DNA of 25,683 bases from CAZRNB01 sp964601355 (GTDB taxonomy: Bacteria; Planctomycetota; Phycisphaerae; Sedimentisphaerales; Anaerobacaceae), in assembly GCA_964601355.1 (NCBI GenBank), contig CAZRNB010000033.1, positions 1 to 25,683 of the forward strand, given 5' to 3'. Under the pieces are notes generated by a model. That model was not told the origin of the DNA, made no database searches, and worked only from the letters and a program-made list of their open reading frames with translations. This document shows, in pieces, positions 8,455 through 15,783 of this stretch; position 1 is the first letter of the stretch, and each line of letters opens with the position of its first letter. The position numbers and the translations under genes are program-made.

Positions 8455-8510
8455 ATTGGTGATCGGTAATTACATAATCGTTCACCATTTGCCATTCACC
8501 ATTTATTATT
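8455..8510. repeat. Heptad inverted-array repeat, ATTGG family, copy 2
   Basis: Left arm units ATTGGTG, ATCGGTA, ATTACAT (8455-8475) are followed by right arm units CACCATT, TGCCATT, CACCATT, TATTATT (8483-8510). The right arm is the reverse-complement style of the left. It lies at the 5' end of the 7607-8440 membrane-protein gene and would extend its reading frame if an upstream ATG were used. Confidence 0.7.
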
Positions 8511-8582
8511 TATCGGCCTATCGACTCAATTTTCGTTAAGTTATAGAACAATTTATAGACCTGTTGATAGGTTTTTTAAGAT

Positions 8583-8619
8583 TTGACGTGATGCGACGGC
8601 AGATATAAAGTCCTATAAT
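8583..8619 (+). promoter_or_regulatory. Putative promoter upstream of small ORF
   Basis: TTGACG at 8583-8588 and TATAAA at 8604-8609 are 15 bp apart. A perfect TATAAT follows at 8614-8619, but too far from the TTGACG to pair with it. Either -10 could serve a short rightward transcript covering the small ORF at 8690. Confidence 0.3.
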
Positions 8620-8689
8620 TGATTTGATAATAATAGCAGACAACAATATTTTATAACCAAAAAAGCGGGTTGAAAAGAAGGGAGCTTCT

Positions 8690-8785
8690 ATGCGTTTACC
8701 AAAGAAGCATAATATAGAATATGTGTCTAAATTGCGTTCTCAGAGCGGTAAAATTTTTTTTTGGGCGATTAATATCGCCTTGTAA
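8690..8785 (+). CDS. Possible 31-codon small protein
   Basis: ATG 8690 is preceded by a good ribosome site (AAGGGAG at 8678-8684, 5-nt spacing) and, further up, by promoter-like hexamers. The product would be a basic N-terminal half ('MRLPKKHNIEYVSKLR') followed by a short hydrophobic stretch ('IFFWAINIAL') and TAA. That is the profile of a small membrane-associated peptide. It stands alone and convergent with the tRNA, and no homologue is recognised. Translation signals are the only support. Confidence 0.3.
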   Translation: MRLPKKHNIEYVSKLRSQSGKIFFWAINIAL

Positions 8786-8802
8786 GTTAATGACGAATGA
8801 AT

Positions 8803-8887
8803 TGCGGATGAGAGGAGTCGAACCTCCACGGGCGTTAAGCCCACAGGCACCTGAAGCCTGCGCGTCTGCCAGTTCCGCCACATCCGC
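8803..8887 (-). tRNA. tRNA-Leu (anticodon CAG)
   Basis: An 85-nt class II tRNA on the minus strand. Acceptor stem GCGGATG pairs with CATCCGC (discriminator A). The anticodon stem CAGGC/GCCTG closes the loop TTCAGGT, giving anticodon CAG, which reads CUG leucine codons. A long variable arm is present (GTGGGCTTAACGCCCGT region), and the T arm contains GGTTCGACTCC. The D-arm region GCGGAACTGGCAGACGC is typical of leucine tRNAs. The 3' CCA is not encoded. Confidence 0.97.
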
Positions 8888-9162
8888 GAAGTACATCTAA
8901 TTATCCATCATTCCCATCATTTCGTCAAGTTTTGTAGGTTGAAACCTGCAAAAAATACCAGAGCGAAACTTTGCCCTGTACTTTGAACGTCCTATAAAAA
9001 GATCATCGTGTAAGTCTATAGACTACCGAGTTTTATAAGCTCAGAAGCTTAAGATTTCCATTGTCAAATATATTTCGGAAGTCCGTCTTAGGTCCATCTT
9101 TCCTAAAGCTATGTTCTTTATCAGCCGATACTTACAAAAGACATAAATATAAATAGTTGCTT

Positions 9163-9224
9163 GGTTAATTGGTTAATTGTCTGCATTAAGCCGGTTAATT
9201 AACTAATTCGCTAATTCACTAATC
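9163..9224. repeat. Octad repeat, GGTTAATT family
   Basis: Two GGTTAATT units at 9163-9178, a 14-nt centre, then four 8-bp units (GGTTAATT, AACTAATT, CGCTAATT, CACTAATC) at 9193-9224. The period is 8 bp throughout, and the TTAATT cores are partly self-complementary. Intergenic. Confidence 0.75.
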
Positions 9225-9310
9225 AAACTTTTAGCGCAACCGACGGGTACGGAGTCTGTCTAAATTGTCTGTTGATTATTGATAATTTCTGAATTATCAT
9301 ACCCAGAATA

Positions 9311-9386
9311 GTGAAAGTGCCTAAAGTGAGCTAAAGTTAAAATTTATAACTTTAGGCACTTTAGTCACTTCAAATTTTAGGCACTT
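9311..9386. repeat. TAAAGTGCC-family inverted array, copy 1
   Basis: GTGCCTAAAGTGAGCTAAAG-type units with a period of about 9 bp form the left arm. The right arm has the complement (CTTTAGGCACTTTAGTCAC style). The centre has a perfect 8-bp stem: CTAAAGTT at 9331-9338 with AACTTTAG at 9348-9355. It lies about 90 bp upstream of the first polysaccharide gene. Related copies are at 10429-10537 and 23324-23403. Confidence 0.85.
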
Positions 9387-9401
9387 AAAACTTAGAATTA
9401 T

Positions 9402-9414
9402 TGCACTCGGTGCA
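9402..9414. promoter_or_regulatory. Possible operator palindrome
   Basis: TGCAC-TCG-GTGCA is a perfect 5-bp inverted repeat with AT-rich flanks that continue the symmetry imperfectly (ATTA upstream, TAAT downstream). It is 65 bp before the start of the cluster's first gene. No regulator is encoded nearby. Short palindromes arise by chance. Confidence 0.25.
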
Positions 9415-9478
9415 TAATTTACATTTGTCCGACAAATCCATAATATGCGAAGCGGACTTGCTTTGTTGAGCCTTCTAT

Positions 9479-10447
9479 ATGAAAGCGTTAATTACAGGTG
9501 GTGCTGGTTTTATTGGCTCTCATTTGGCAGAGCGGTTATTGAGGGATCGTAACACCGTTGCAGTTATAGATAATCTCAGCACCGGCAGCTTAAAAAATAT
9601 TGAGGCTTTCAGGAGCCAGCCGAGCTTTACTTTTATAGAAGGTGACATCCGTGACGCCAGGTTAATGGAGACTCTAACGGTACAATGTGATGTGATTTTT
9701 CATTTGGCTGCGGCTGTCGGCGTCCAATTGATAGCCGACAAGCCTGTGCACACAATAGAGACCAATATTGGCGGCACCGAAATAGTGTTGAACGTGGCCA
9801 ATAAATTCGGCAGAAAAATCCTGATCGCTTCCAGCAGCGAGGTCTATGGTAAAAACGAGGCCGTTCCATTTCATGAAGATGATGACATTGTGCTCGGCAG
9901 CACGAGCCTGTCCCGCTGGTCTTACGCATGCAGCAAGGCGGTAGATGAGTTTCTGGGTTTGGCTTTTTATCAGCAATATGGTCTTAACGTTATCATCGGT
10001 CGTTTCTTTAATACTATTGGGCCGAGGCAGACCGGCCGCTATGGAATGGTGGTGCCCCGCTTCGTGCAATGGGCATTAAAAAATGAGCCCCTTTTGATAT
10101 ATGGTACTGGCCGGCAGAGGCGGTGTTTTTGCTACGTGGCTGATCTCGTCGAGGCGCTTATCGGCCTGATGAATTGCGCCGAGGCGGTAGGAAAGGTTTA
10201 TAATATAGGTTCTACCGAGGAGATTACCATCGAGGGTCTTGCGGATAAAATTGTCGAAATGACGAATAGCAGGAGCAAGAAGAAGTTCGTACCATACGAC
10301 GTTGCTTACGGCAGAGCTATTGAGGATATGATGCGGCGGGTACCGAGTTTAGAGCGGATCAAAGAGTCAATCGGTTGGCAGCCGCGAATAAGTCTGAATG
10401 AGACGCTGAAAGTGGTGATAGAAAGCTTTAAGTGCCTAAAATTTTAA
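9479..10447 (+). CDS. NAD-dependent nucleotide-sugar epimerase/dehydratase (extended SDR)
   Basis: A 322-residue extended short-chain dehydrogenase acting in the cytoplasm on an NDP-sugar. It has the NAD-binding glycine motif 'GGAGFIGSH' (G7-x-x-G10-x-x-G13), an acidic residue after the second strand ('VIDNLSTG'), 'SSSEVYG' at 118-124 and the catalytic pair Tyr149/Lys153 in 'YACSK'. 'RQRRCFCYVADLVEAL' is the substrate-domain motif seen in UDP-glucose 4-epimerase-like and UDP-glucuronate decarboxylase-like enzymes; which reaction this one runs cannot be told from sequence alone. It is the first gene of the polysaccharide cluster. Its last residues ('FKCLKF') and stop codon lie inside a TAAAGTGCC-family repeat, so the natural C-terminus may have been replaced. 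Start has no strong ribosome site. Confidence 0.92.
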   Translation: MKALITGGAGFIGSHLAERLLRDRNTVAVIDNLSTGSLKNIEAFRSQPSFTFIEGDIRDARLMETLTVQCDVIFHLAAAVGVQLIADKPVHTIETNIGGTEIVLNVANKFGRKILIASSSEVYGKNEAVPFHEDDDIVLGSTSLSRWSYACSKAVDEFLGLAFYQQYGLNVIIGRFFNTIGPRQTGRYGMVVPRFVQWALKNEPLLIYGTGRQRRCFCYVADLVEALIGLMNCAEAVGKVYNIGSTEEITIEGLADKIVEMTNSRSKKKFVPYDVAYGRAIEDMMRRVPSLERIKESIGWQPRISLNETLKVVIESFKCLKF

Positions 10448-10537
10448 GTGACTAAAGTGTCTAAAGTTTGTAGTAACTAAAGTGCATGGAATTATAACTT
10501 ACAACTTTAGGCACTATAGCTCACTTTAGGCACTTTC
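10429..10537. repeat. TAAAGTGCC-family inverted array, copy 2
   Basis: Left-arm units (AAGTGCCTAAA, AAGTGACTAAAGTGTCTAAAG) and right-arm units (ACTTTAGGCAC, CTCACTTTAGGCACTTT) flank an AT-rich centre, with a period of about 9 bp. The element overlaps the 3' end of the epimerase gene, supplying its stop codon at 10445-10447, and ends 7 bp before the start of the Fkp-like gene. It therefore fills the entire gap between the two genes. Confidence 0.85.
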
Positions 10538-10544
10538 ATCGGCT

Positions 10545-13500
10545 ATGCGGACACAATTGAATCAGTGGGATTATCTAATAGTTACCGCTTCCAATGACGC
10601 CCAGGCTCAGGCGTACGAATCACAATTAAAGATTCGCCGGGATTTGGGTCTTCTCAGTGACGTACGCGAAGTAATGGTGGTTGCCGACCCGGCAGGGGTA
10701 CGGATCGGCAGCGGCGGCAGCACGCTTTACTGCCTGATGGAGGTTCTCAATCGCCGTCTGGGCGGGGATGCCGGCCGGAACGTTTGGGAAGAAGCGCTCA
10801 GGAAGCTGCGAATTTTAATCATACATGCAGGCGGAGATTCCAAACGGCTGCCGGCTTATGGCCCATGCGGAAAGATTTTTATTCCTGTGCCGGGAGAAAG
10901 TGACAGAGCGGTTTGTTTGAGTTTGTTTGATAGACAACTGCCGATTTATTTAGCCTTGCCGGAGACTCCGGCAGATGTGGGGCAGGTTGTATTTGCTTCG
11001 GGTGACGTTTTGCTGAGATTTGAGCCTTCTGAGGTAAGATTTGCCGCTGATGGAGTAACAGGATTGGCCTGCTTTGCTGCGCCGGAGCAGGCGAGCAGAC
11101 ACGGCGTTTTTTGCAGGGGACAGGCAGACGAAGTTCGTCTATATCTGCAAAAGCCGTCTCCGGATGAGCAGAACAAAAGAGGGGCTTTAGATGCGTACGG
11201 CCAAGCCTGTCTGGATATAGGAGTTATTAACCTCGATGCAAAAACGGCTGTTAAAATGTTAGAGATATTTGGCGCTGGTGTCGGTACAGATAATAAATTA
11301 TCTTTGGCCGGCGAGATAGGAAAAGCAGTTCGGCAGTGGGGCCTGGATTTTTACCGGGAAATATGTTGCGCGATGGGTACGGATGCGGCCATAGAGCTTT
11401 ACCTAAAATCCGTAAAGAGCAGCGGCTCGAAGTGGAGTGATATTTTATTAAATAAGCTGTTTGACGCTCTATCGACCGTGCCTTTTAGTATGCAGCTTTT
11501 AAAGCAATGTGACTTTCTGGATTTCGGCTCAAGCAGAGCGATTATTAATAGTGGTATCCGGCTGCTGCAGGAAGACCGTGGGATATTTCACCTGTCGACC
11601 TTTCTTGATATTAATAATGATATTCTTGAGGACGGAGTTGTACAGGGTTCAGCCTGCTGGGTGGAGGGTTGTCGGATTGATTCTTCACTGAATTTGGGCG
11701 GAGAGAACATCGTTGTTGGAGTTGACATCGACGAGCCTGTTTCTTTGCCGCGAGGTGCCTGTCTTGACGTGATAAGTGGACGCAGCCGCCATGGTGACCA
11801 GGTATGGTTTATACGCTGCTACGATATTGATGACACGTTCAAGGAAATGATTAAAGACGGCAGCCGTTTTTGCGGGATGGAGCTGCTGGAATGGCTAAAA
11901 GTGGCTGGCGCCCGGCCCGATGATGTGTGGGATGCCGAAGTTCCACAGGGAAGCCGCAGTGTTTGGAACGCGAGCATTTTTCCAGCGGTGAAAAACCACG
12001 GCGAATACCGCCAGTGGTTATGGATGCTCGATGTAACCAGCGCCGGTAGTGAGCAGCTTGCGGGCTGGCGAGCTGCGGATAAATATAGCCTTGAGCAGAT
12101 TTTGGTGATGGCTGACCATAGTGGATTTTACAGCCGTCGTGGCAGAATTCGAGCCCAAATAATCCGGCAATCATTGCGGCGGTTGTTTAGACCGGATAGC
12201 GTTTTTTCCTCTGCTGAGCTGGCGCACCTATTAAGAAGTGCCGATGATTTGAGCAGGTGGGTTTCGCAAATTCTTAAAGAGGCGTATTGGCATTTTTCCG
12301 ATAGTGCCGGTGGGGGCACTAAAGCTCTTGTATTTCCAAGAATTATTCACACGTTGGGTTCGGCATTATCTGAGCTTTACCGGGACAATGATGCTCCACT
12401 ATCGAGAGCCTTGCCTGATTTGGGACAACTACTAACTCCTGCCGAGCGGGACTGGCTGGCGTCTTTAGACTTGGCTTTGGATTCACCGATTTCTGTTGTT
12501 CAATGGAGCAGGCAGGCAGAAAACATTGCGTTCGAGGGTTTGGAGAAGGTTATTATTGCCAGCGGCTTGAAACAGGATACGTGCCCTCACAGCAGTTTGC
12601 GCAGCGACGAGATTGTGTGGGCCCGCGCTCCGGCACGTCTGGACGTTGGCGGTGGCTGGACCGACACTCCGCCGTACTGCCTTGAGTATGGTGGTTGTGT
12701 AGTCAACGCTGCGGTGAATCTTAACGGCCAGTCGCCGATTCAGGTGTACGTTCGCGTGATAGATGAGCCGGTTATTCGCATCAGCTCGATTGACCTCGGC
12801 TCGCGAGTCGAGATTGGCACTTTTGATGAGCTTCTTGACTATCGAAAAGCAACCAGCGGTTTCGCCCTGGCCAAAGCGGCTTTGGTTTTATGCGGCCTGT
12901 CACCTCAAACATCTTATGGTGACAGCTTAAAAAAAGTTCTACGGGAGTTTGGTGGTGGGATTGAGCTTACCACGCTTGCTGCCATTCCGAAAGGTAGTGG
13001 TTTGGGCACCTCCAGCATAATGGGAGCGGTCATTATTGCTGCAATTCAGGCAGTTTTGGGAAAACAATTGTCGCAGAGACAGCTCTTTCACAGCGTGCTG
13101 CGTCTGGAGCAGGCGTTGACCACCGGCGGTGGCTGGCAGGACCAGATAGGAGGAGCCGTCGGTAGTGTGAAGATGATTAGCACAGAGCCCGGACTTGTGC
13201 CGGATGCGAGAATCCATTATGTGCCGTCTGATGTTCTGGATCCGCAGGCAAACGGGGGACAAAGTCTTTTATATTACACCGGCGTAACGCGGCTGGCAAA
13301 GAACATCCTGCAGCAGGTGGTGGGGCGGTATTTGAATCGGGACCGTGCCGCAATGGCCACGCTGAGTCGAATTTACCTGGTGGCCAAAGAGGTTGCCGAC
13401 GCACTTGCAGGCAAGGACATAGCAAGGTTCGGGCGTCTGCTCGACGCCGCCTGGCAGCTTAATAAGCAGCTTGACCCAAACAGCAGTAATGAAGAAATTG

Positions 13501-13706
13501 AATCACTATTTGAACGAGCAGGGCCTTTTATATACGGCGGAAAACTTCTTGGTGCGGGCGGCGGCGGTTTTATGCTGTTGATTTGTAAATCGCCGCGGGA
13601 TACAATGTCGGTGAGGCAGATGCTCGAATCTGAGCCGCCCAATGAGCGTGCGAGATTTTTCGATTTTGATATCAGCAATGAAGGGCTGGCGGTAACCGTT
13701 TGTTGA
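10545..13706 (+). CDS. fkp: Bifunctional L-fucokinase / GDP-L-fucose pyrophosphorylase
   Basis: A 1053-residue cytoplasmic enzyme of the Fkp type. The kinase makes L-fucose 1-phosphate from L-fucose and ATP, and the pyrophosphorylase converts it with GTP to GDP-L-fucose. The N-terminal nucleotidyltransferase half carries 'RIGSGGSTLYCL' (residues 53-64) and 'HAGGDSKRLPAYGPCGK' (94-110). The C-terminal GHMP kinase carries 'ARLDVGGGWTDTPP' (about 695-710), the ATP loop 'IPKGSGLGTSS' (about 814-824) and 'LGAGGGGFML' (about 1002-1011). It is about 100 residues longer than the Bacteroides enzyme (949). It is odd that de novo GDP-fucose genes follow directly. A related heptose or other sugar kinase/pyrophosphorylase specificity cannot be excluded. 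The next gene starts 14 nt after its stop. Confidence 0.9.
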   Translation: MRTQLNQWDYLIVTASNDAQAQAYESQLKIRRDLGLLSDVREVMVVADPAGVRIGSGGSTLYCLMEVLNRRLGGDAGRNVWEEALRKLRILIIHAGGDSKRLPAYGPCGKIFIPVPGESDRAVCLSLFDRQLPIYLALPETPADVGQVVFASGDVLLRFEPSEVRFAADGVTGLACFAAPEQASRHGVFCRGQADEVRLYLQKPSPDEQNKRGALDAYGQACLDIGVINLDAKTAVKMLEIFGAGVGTDNKLSLAGEIGKAVRQWGLDFYREICCAMGTDAAIELYLKSVKSSGSKWSDILLNKLFDALSTVPFSMQLLKQCDFLDFGSSRAIINSGIRLLQEDRGIFHLSTFLDINNDILEDGVVQGSACWVEGCRIDSSLNLGGENIVVGVDIDEPVSLPRGACLDVISGRSRHGDQVWFIRCYDIDDTFKEMIKDGSRFCGMELLEWLKVAGARPDDVWDAEVPQGSRSVWNASIFPAVKNHGEYRQWLWMLDVTSAGSEQLAGWRAADKYSLEQILVMADHSGFYSRRGRIRAQIIRQSLRRLFRPDSVFSSAELAHLLRSADDLSRWVSQILKEAYWHFSDSAGGGTKALVFPRIIHTLGSALSELYRDNDAPLSRALPDLGQLLTPAERDWLASLDLALDSPISVVQWSRQAENIAFEGLEKVIIASGLKQDTCPHSSLRSDEIVWARAPARLDVGGGWTDTPPYCLEYGGCVVNAAVNLNGQSPIQVYVRVIDEPVIRISSIDLGSRVEIGTFDELLDYRKATSGFALAKAALVLCGLSPQTSYGDSLKKVLREFGGGIELTTLAAIPKGSGLGTSSIMGAVIIAAIQAVLGKQLSQRQLFHSVLRLEQALTTGGGWQDQIGGAVGSVKMISTEPGLVPDARIHYVPSDVLDPQANGGQSLLYYTGVTRLAKNILQQVVGRYLNRDRAAMATLSRIYLVAKEVADALAGKDIARFGRLLDAAWQLNKQLDPNSSNEEIESLFERAGPFIYGGKLLGAGGGGFMLLICKSPRDTMSVRQMLESEPPNERARFFDFDISNEGLAVTVC

Positions 13707-13720
13707 AAGAGCGGAGCATT

Positions 13721-14725
13721 ATGAAGAAGGCATTGATTACCGGTATTACAGGACAGGACGGCTCGTATCTTACGGAGCTGCTGCTGGAAAAAGGTTATGA
13801 GGTTTGGGGAATTATTCGGAGAAGCTCGTCATTTCACACCGGCAGGATCGATCATATATATAAAGACCTGCACGAAAAACCTCGGCTTAAGCTCGTCTAT
13901 GGGGATATGACCGATGGAAGCAATCTGTCGTTGCTGATAAATGAAATCCAGCCCGACGAGGTTTATAATTTGGCAGCCCAGAGCCATGTTCGGGTAAGTT
14001 TTGATATGCCTATCTTTACTGTTAATACCGATGCGCTCGGGACGCTTCGGCTGCTTGAGGCGATTCGTTCCAGCAAAGGAGCGGTGAAATTTTATCAGGC
14101 CTCCAGCAGTGAGATGTACGGAAAGGTTGTCGAAATACCGCAAACCGAGAAGACGCCCTTTTATCCGCGAAGTCCGTACGCTTGCGCAAAGGTGTACAGC
14201 TTTTGGCAAACGTTGAACTACCGCGAAGCTTATGGTTTGTTTGCTTGTAACGGCATTTTATTCAATCACGAATCGCCCAGACGCGGCGAGACATTTGTCA
14301 CCAGAAAAATCACGCGGGCGGCGACGCGAATTAAATGCGGCTTACTGGATAAGCTGTATTTAGGTAATCTGGATGCAAAAAGAGACTGGGGCTTTGCAGG
14401 CGACTATGTTGAGGCGATGTGGCTGATGCTTCAGCAGGAAGAAAGCGACGATTATGTCATTGCTACGGGCGAGAGCCATTCCGTCAGAGAATTTGTGGAG
14501 GAGGTTTTTAGGTATCTTGACCTGGATTGGCAGAAATATGTTGAAATCGACAAGCGTTATTTTCGGCCGACCGAGGTCGATCTTTTGCAGGGAGATTCGA
14601 GCAAAGCTAAAAAGGTTCTTGGTTGGGAGCCGAGAGTGACCTTCAAAGAGCTTGCCAAGAAGATGACCGATGCTGATATGAAAATCGCCAAAGATGAAAA
14701 AATACTCGCAGAACATAGAAAATAG
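13721..14725 (+). CDS. gmd: GDP-mannose 4,6-dehydratase
   Basis: A 334-residue extended SDR that converts GDP-D-mannose to GDP-4-keto-6-deoxy-D-mannose, the first step of de novo GDP-L-fucose synthesis (also used for GDP-rhamnose and related sugars). Visible motifs are the cofactor loop 'GITGQDGSYL' (residues 8-17), 'RRSSSFHTGRI' (typical of the family), 'LAAQSHVRVSF', the catalytic 'SSSEMYG' (128-134), Tyr153/Lys157 in 'YACAK', and 'NHESPRRGETFVTRKI'. Start: ATG 13721 follows GCGGAG, and upstream TTG codons overlap the end of fkp, so they are less likely. It is followed 27 bp later by the synthase that uses its product. Confidence 0.95.
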   Translation: MKKALITGITGQDGSYLTELLLEKGYEVWGIIRRSSSFHTGRIDHIYKDLHEKPRLKLVYGDMTDGSNLSLLINEIQPDEVYNLAAQSHVRVSFDMPIFTVNTDALGTLRLLEAIRSSKGAVKFYQASSSEMYGKVVEIPQTEKTPFYPRSPYACAKVYSFWQTLNYREAYGLFACNGILFNHESPRRGETFVTRKITRAATRIKCGLLDKLYLGNLDAKRDWGFAGDYVEAMWLMLQQEESDDYVIATGESHSVREFVEEVFRYLDLDWQKYVEIDKRYFRPTEVDLLQGDSSKAKKVLGWEPRVTFKELAKKMTDADMKIAKDEKILAEHRK

Positions 14726-14727
14726 AT

Positions 14728-14740
14728 GAATATTTAGCCC
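14728..14740. repeat. Scar of paired-hairpin element (gmd/fcl junction)
   Basis: GAATATTTAGCCC matches the central part of the full paired-hairpin elements found further right (GCTGAATATT...TTAGCCCC). It fills half of the 27-bp gap between gmd and fcl. It is short, so the match is suggestive only. Confidence 0.4.
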
Positions 14741-14752
14741 ACACAAAAAAGA

Positions 14753-15706
14753 ATGATGATGAGTGATTTTTTTGCCAAAAGAAGAATTGTTGTTACCGGC
14801 GGAGCCGGCTTTCTCGGCGGATATGTCACTGAGAAGCTGAGAAAACGCAATTGTAAGTATATAGATGTGCCCAGGATAGAAGATTATGACCTGGTTAATT
14901 TAAGTGATATTATTCGGATGTACGAGGATATGAAGCCGGATATTGTGATTCACCTTGCTGCGGTGGTCGGCGGAATAGGCGCTAATCGTGAGCATCCTGG
15001 CGAATTTTTCTATAAGAATCTTATGATGGGAGTGCAGCTTATAGAGCAGGCCAGAATCCGGAATATTGGAAAGTTCGTGGCTATCGGCACGATTTGTGCG
15101 TATCCGAAATTTACGCCGGTACCGTTTAAGGAAGAAAACCTTTGGATCGGATACCCCGAGGAAACGAACGCACCTTATGGCCTGGCTAAGAAGATGCTGC
15201 TTGTTCAATCGCAGGCGTATAGACAGGAGTACGGCTTTAACTCGATATTTTTGCTGCCGGTCAATCTCTATGGACCTGGTGACAATTTTAATCCTGCCAC
15301 GAGCCATGTGATACCGGCGCTGATAAAAAAATGTTTTGATGCGATCGATAGTGGAGCAGACCATATCGTTTGCTGGGGGACGGGAACAGTTTCACGTGAG
15401 TTTATTTATGCCGCCGATGCGGCGGAGGGGATATTGCTGGCCGCTGAACATTACAACGGCTCTGAGCCGGTCAATATTGGAGCCGGTTTTGAGATAACGA
15501 TAAAAGAGCTTGTTGAAAAGATAGCAAGGCTCACGGATTTTACCGGCGAAATCCGCTGGGATAGCTCCAAGCCTGATGGCCAGCCCAGGCGAATGCTGGA
15601 CGTCTCAAGGGCCAGGAATTACTTCGGCTTTGAGGCCAAAACCTCTTTCGATGAAGGACTAAAAGCTACAGTAGATTGGTACAAAGCAAACCGCAAACGA
15701 TTGTGA
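14753..15706 (+). CDS. fcl: GDP-L-fucose synthase (GDP-4-keto-6-deoxymannose epimerase/reductase)
   Basis: A 317-residue SDR that epimerises and reduces GDP-4-keto-6-deoxy-D-mannose with NADPH to GDP-L-fucose. Motifs: 'VTGGAGFLGGY' (residues 14-24), 'HLAAVVGGIGANREHPGEF' (67-85), the family cysteine in 'IGTICAYPK' (C115), Tyr142/Lys146 in 'YGLAK' and the 'NLYGPGDNFNPATSHVIPAL' block with its conserved histidine. Three in-frame ATGs (14753, 14756, 14759) make the exact start uncertain. It sits directly after gmd, completing the de novo pair. Its stop codon (15704-15706) falls within the left end of a paired-hairpin element. Confidence 0.95.
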   Translation: MMMSDFFAKRRIVVTGGAGFLGGYVTEKLRKRNCKYIDVPRIEDYDLVNLSDIIRMYEDMKPDIVIHLAAVVGGIGANREHPGEFFYKNLMMGVQLIEQARIRNIGKFVAIGTICAYPKFTPVPFKEENLWIGYPEETNAPYGLAKKMLLVQSQAYRQEYGFNSIFLLPVNLYGPGDNFNPATSHVIPALIKKCFDAIDSGADHIVCWGTGTVSREFIYAADAAEGILLAAEHYNGSEPVNIGAGFEITIKELVEKIARLTDFTGEIRWDSSKPDGQPRRMLDVSRARNYFGFEAKTSFDEGLKATVDWYKANRKRL

Positions 15707-15771
15707 ACCCCGCGATAAATCGCGGGGCTGAATATTTGATAATTAGCCCCCCAATTCATTGGGGGGTTCAC
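15703..15771. repeat. Paired-hairpin element, copy A (complete)
   Basis: The ends are a perfect 9-bp inverted repeat: GTGAACCCC at 15703-15711 and GGGGTTCAC at 15763-15771. Inside are two hairpins: CCCCGCGAT/ATCGCGGGG (15708-15716 with 15719-15727) and CCCCCCAAT/ATTGGGGGG (15747-15755 with 15758-15766). They are joined by an AT-rich centre (GCTGAATATT...AATTAGC) that can itself pair. It contains the stop codon of fcl and lies just before the start of the DUF2723-type gene. Confidence 0.9.
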
Positions 15772-15783
15772 GAAAACATATCA

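Larger units (their letters stand above)
8511..8802. other. Intergenic region between membrane-protein gene and tRNA
   Basis: About 290 bp of AT-rich sequence. It holds a possible promoter (8583-8619), a possible 31-codon small gene (8690-8785) and a small hairpin (GGCGAT at 8764-8769 with ATCGCC at 8774-8779). The hairpin lies downstream of the tRNA on the minus strand, but no U-tract follows it in that direction, so it is not a classical terminator. Nothing else was recognised. Confidence 0.55.
8888..9478. other. 590-bp leader region of the polysaccharide cluster
   Basis: No gene was recognised between the tRNA and the first polysaccharide gene. It holds an octad repeat (9163-9224) and a TAAAGTGCC-family inverted array (9311-9386), listed separately. 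A 13-bp palindrome, TGCACTCGGTGCA, lies at 9402-9414 and could be an operator. No promoter with good hexamers and spacing was found immediately upstream of 9479: TTGTCC at 9425 and TAATAT at 9441 are only 10 bp apart. Confidence 0.6.

Noticed and set aside
8696..8896. Open frame of 66 codons on the minus strand over the tRNA
   Set aside because: Its N-terminal third is the tRNA-Leu gene itself read as protein; the frame is a by-product.
9163..9386. CRISPR array
   Set aside because: Repeat units are 8-9 bp with no unique spacers of constant length, and no cas genes are present.
9425..9446. Promoter TTGTCC/TAATAT before the first polysaccharide gene
   Set aside because: The hexamers are only 10 bp apart, too close for a housekeeping promoter.
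8803..9478. tRNA-Leu as an integration site for the polysaccharide cluster
   Set aside because: Islands normally join at the tRNA 3' end, which here faces left, away from the cluster. No integrase gene and no repeat of the tRNA 3' end were seen.
15676..15783. N-terminal extension of the DUF2723-type protein by 36 residues
   Set aside because: The extension overlaps the end of fcl and runs through hairpin element A, so it is unlikely to be translated as part of this protein.
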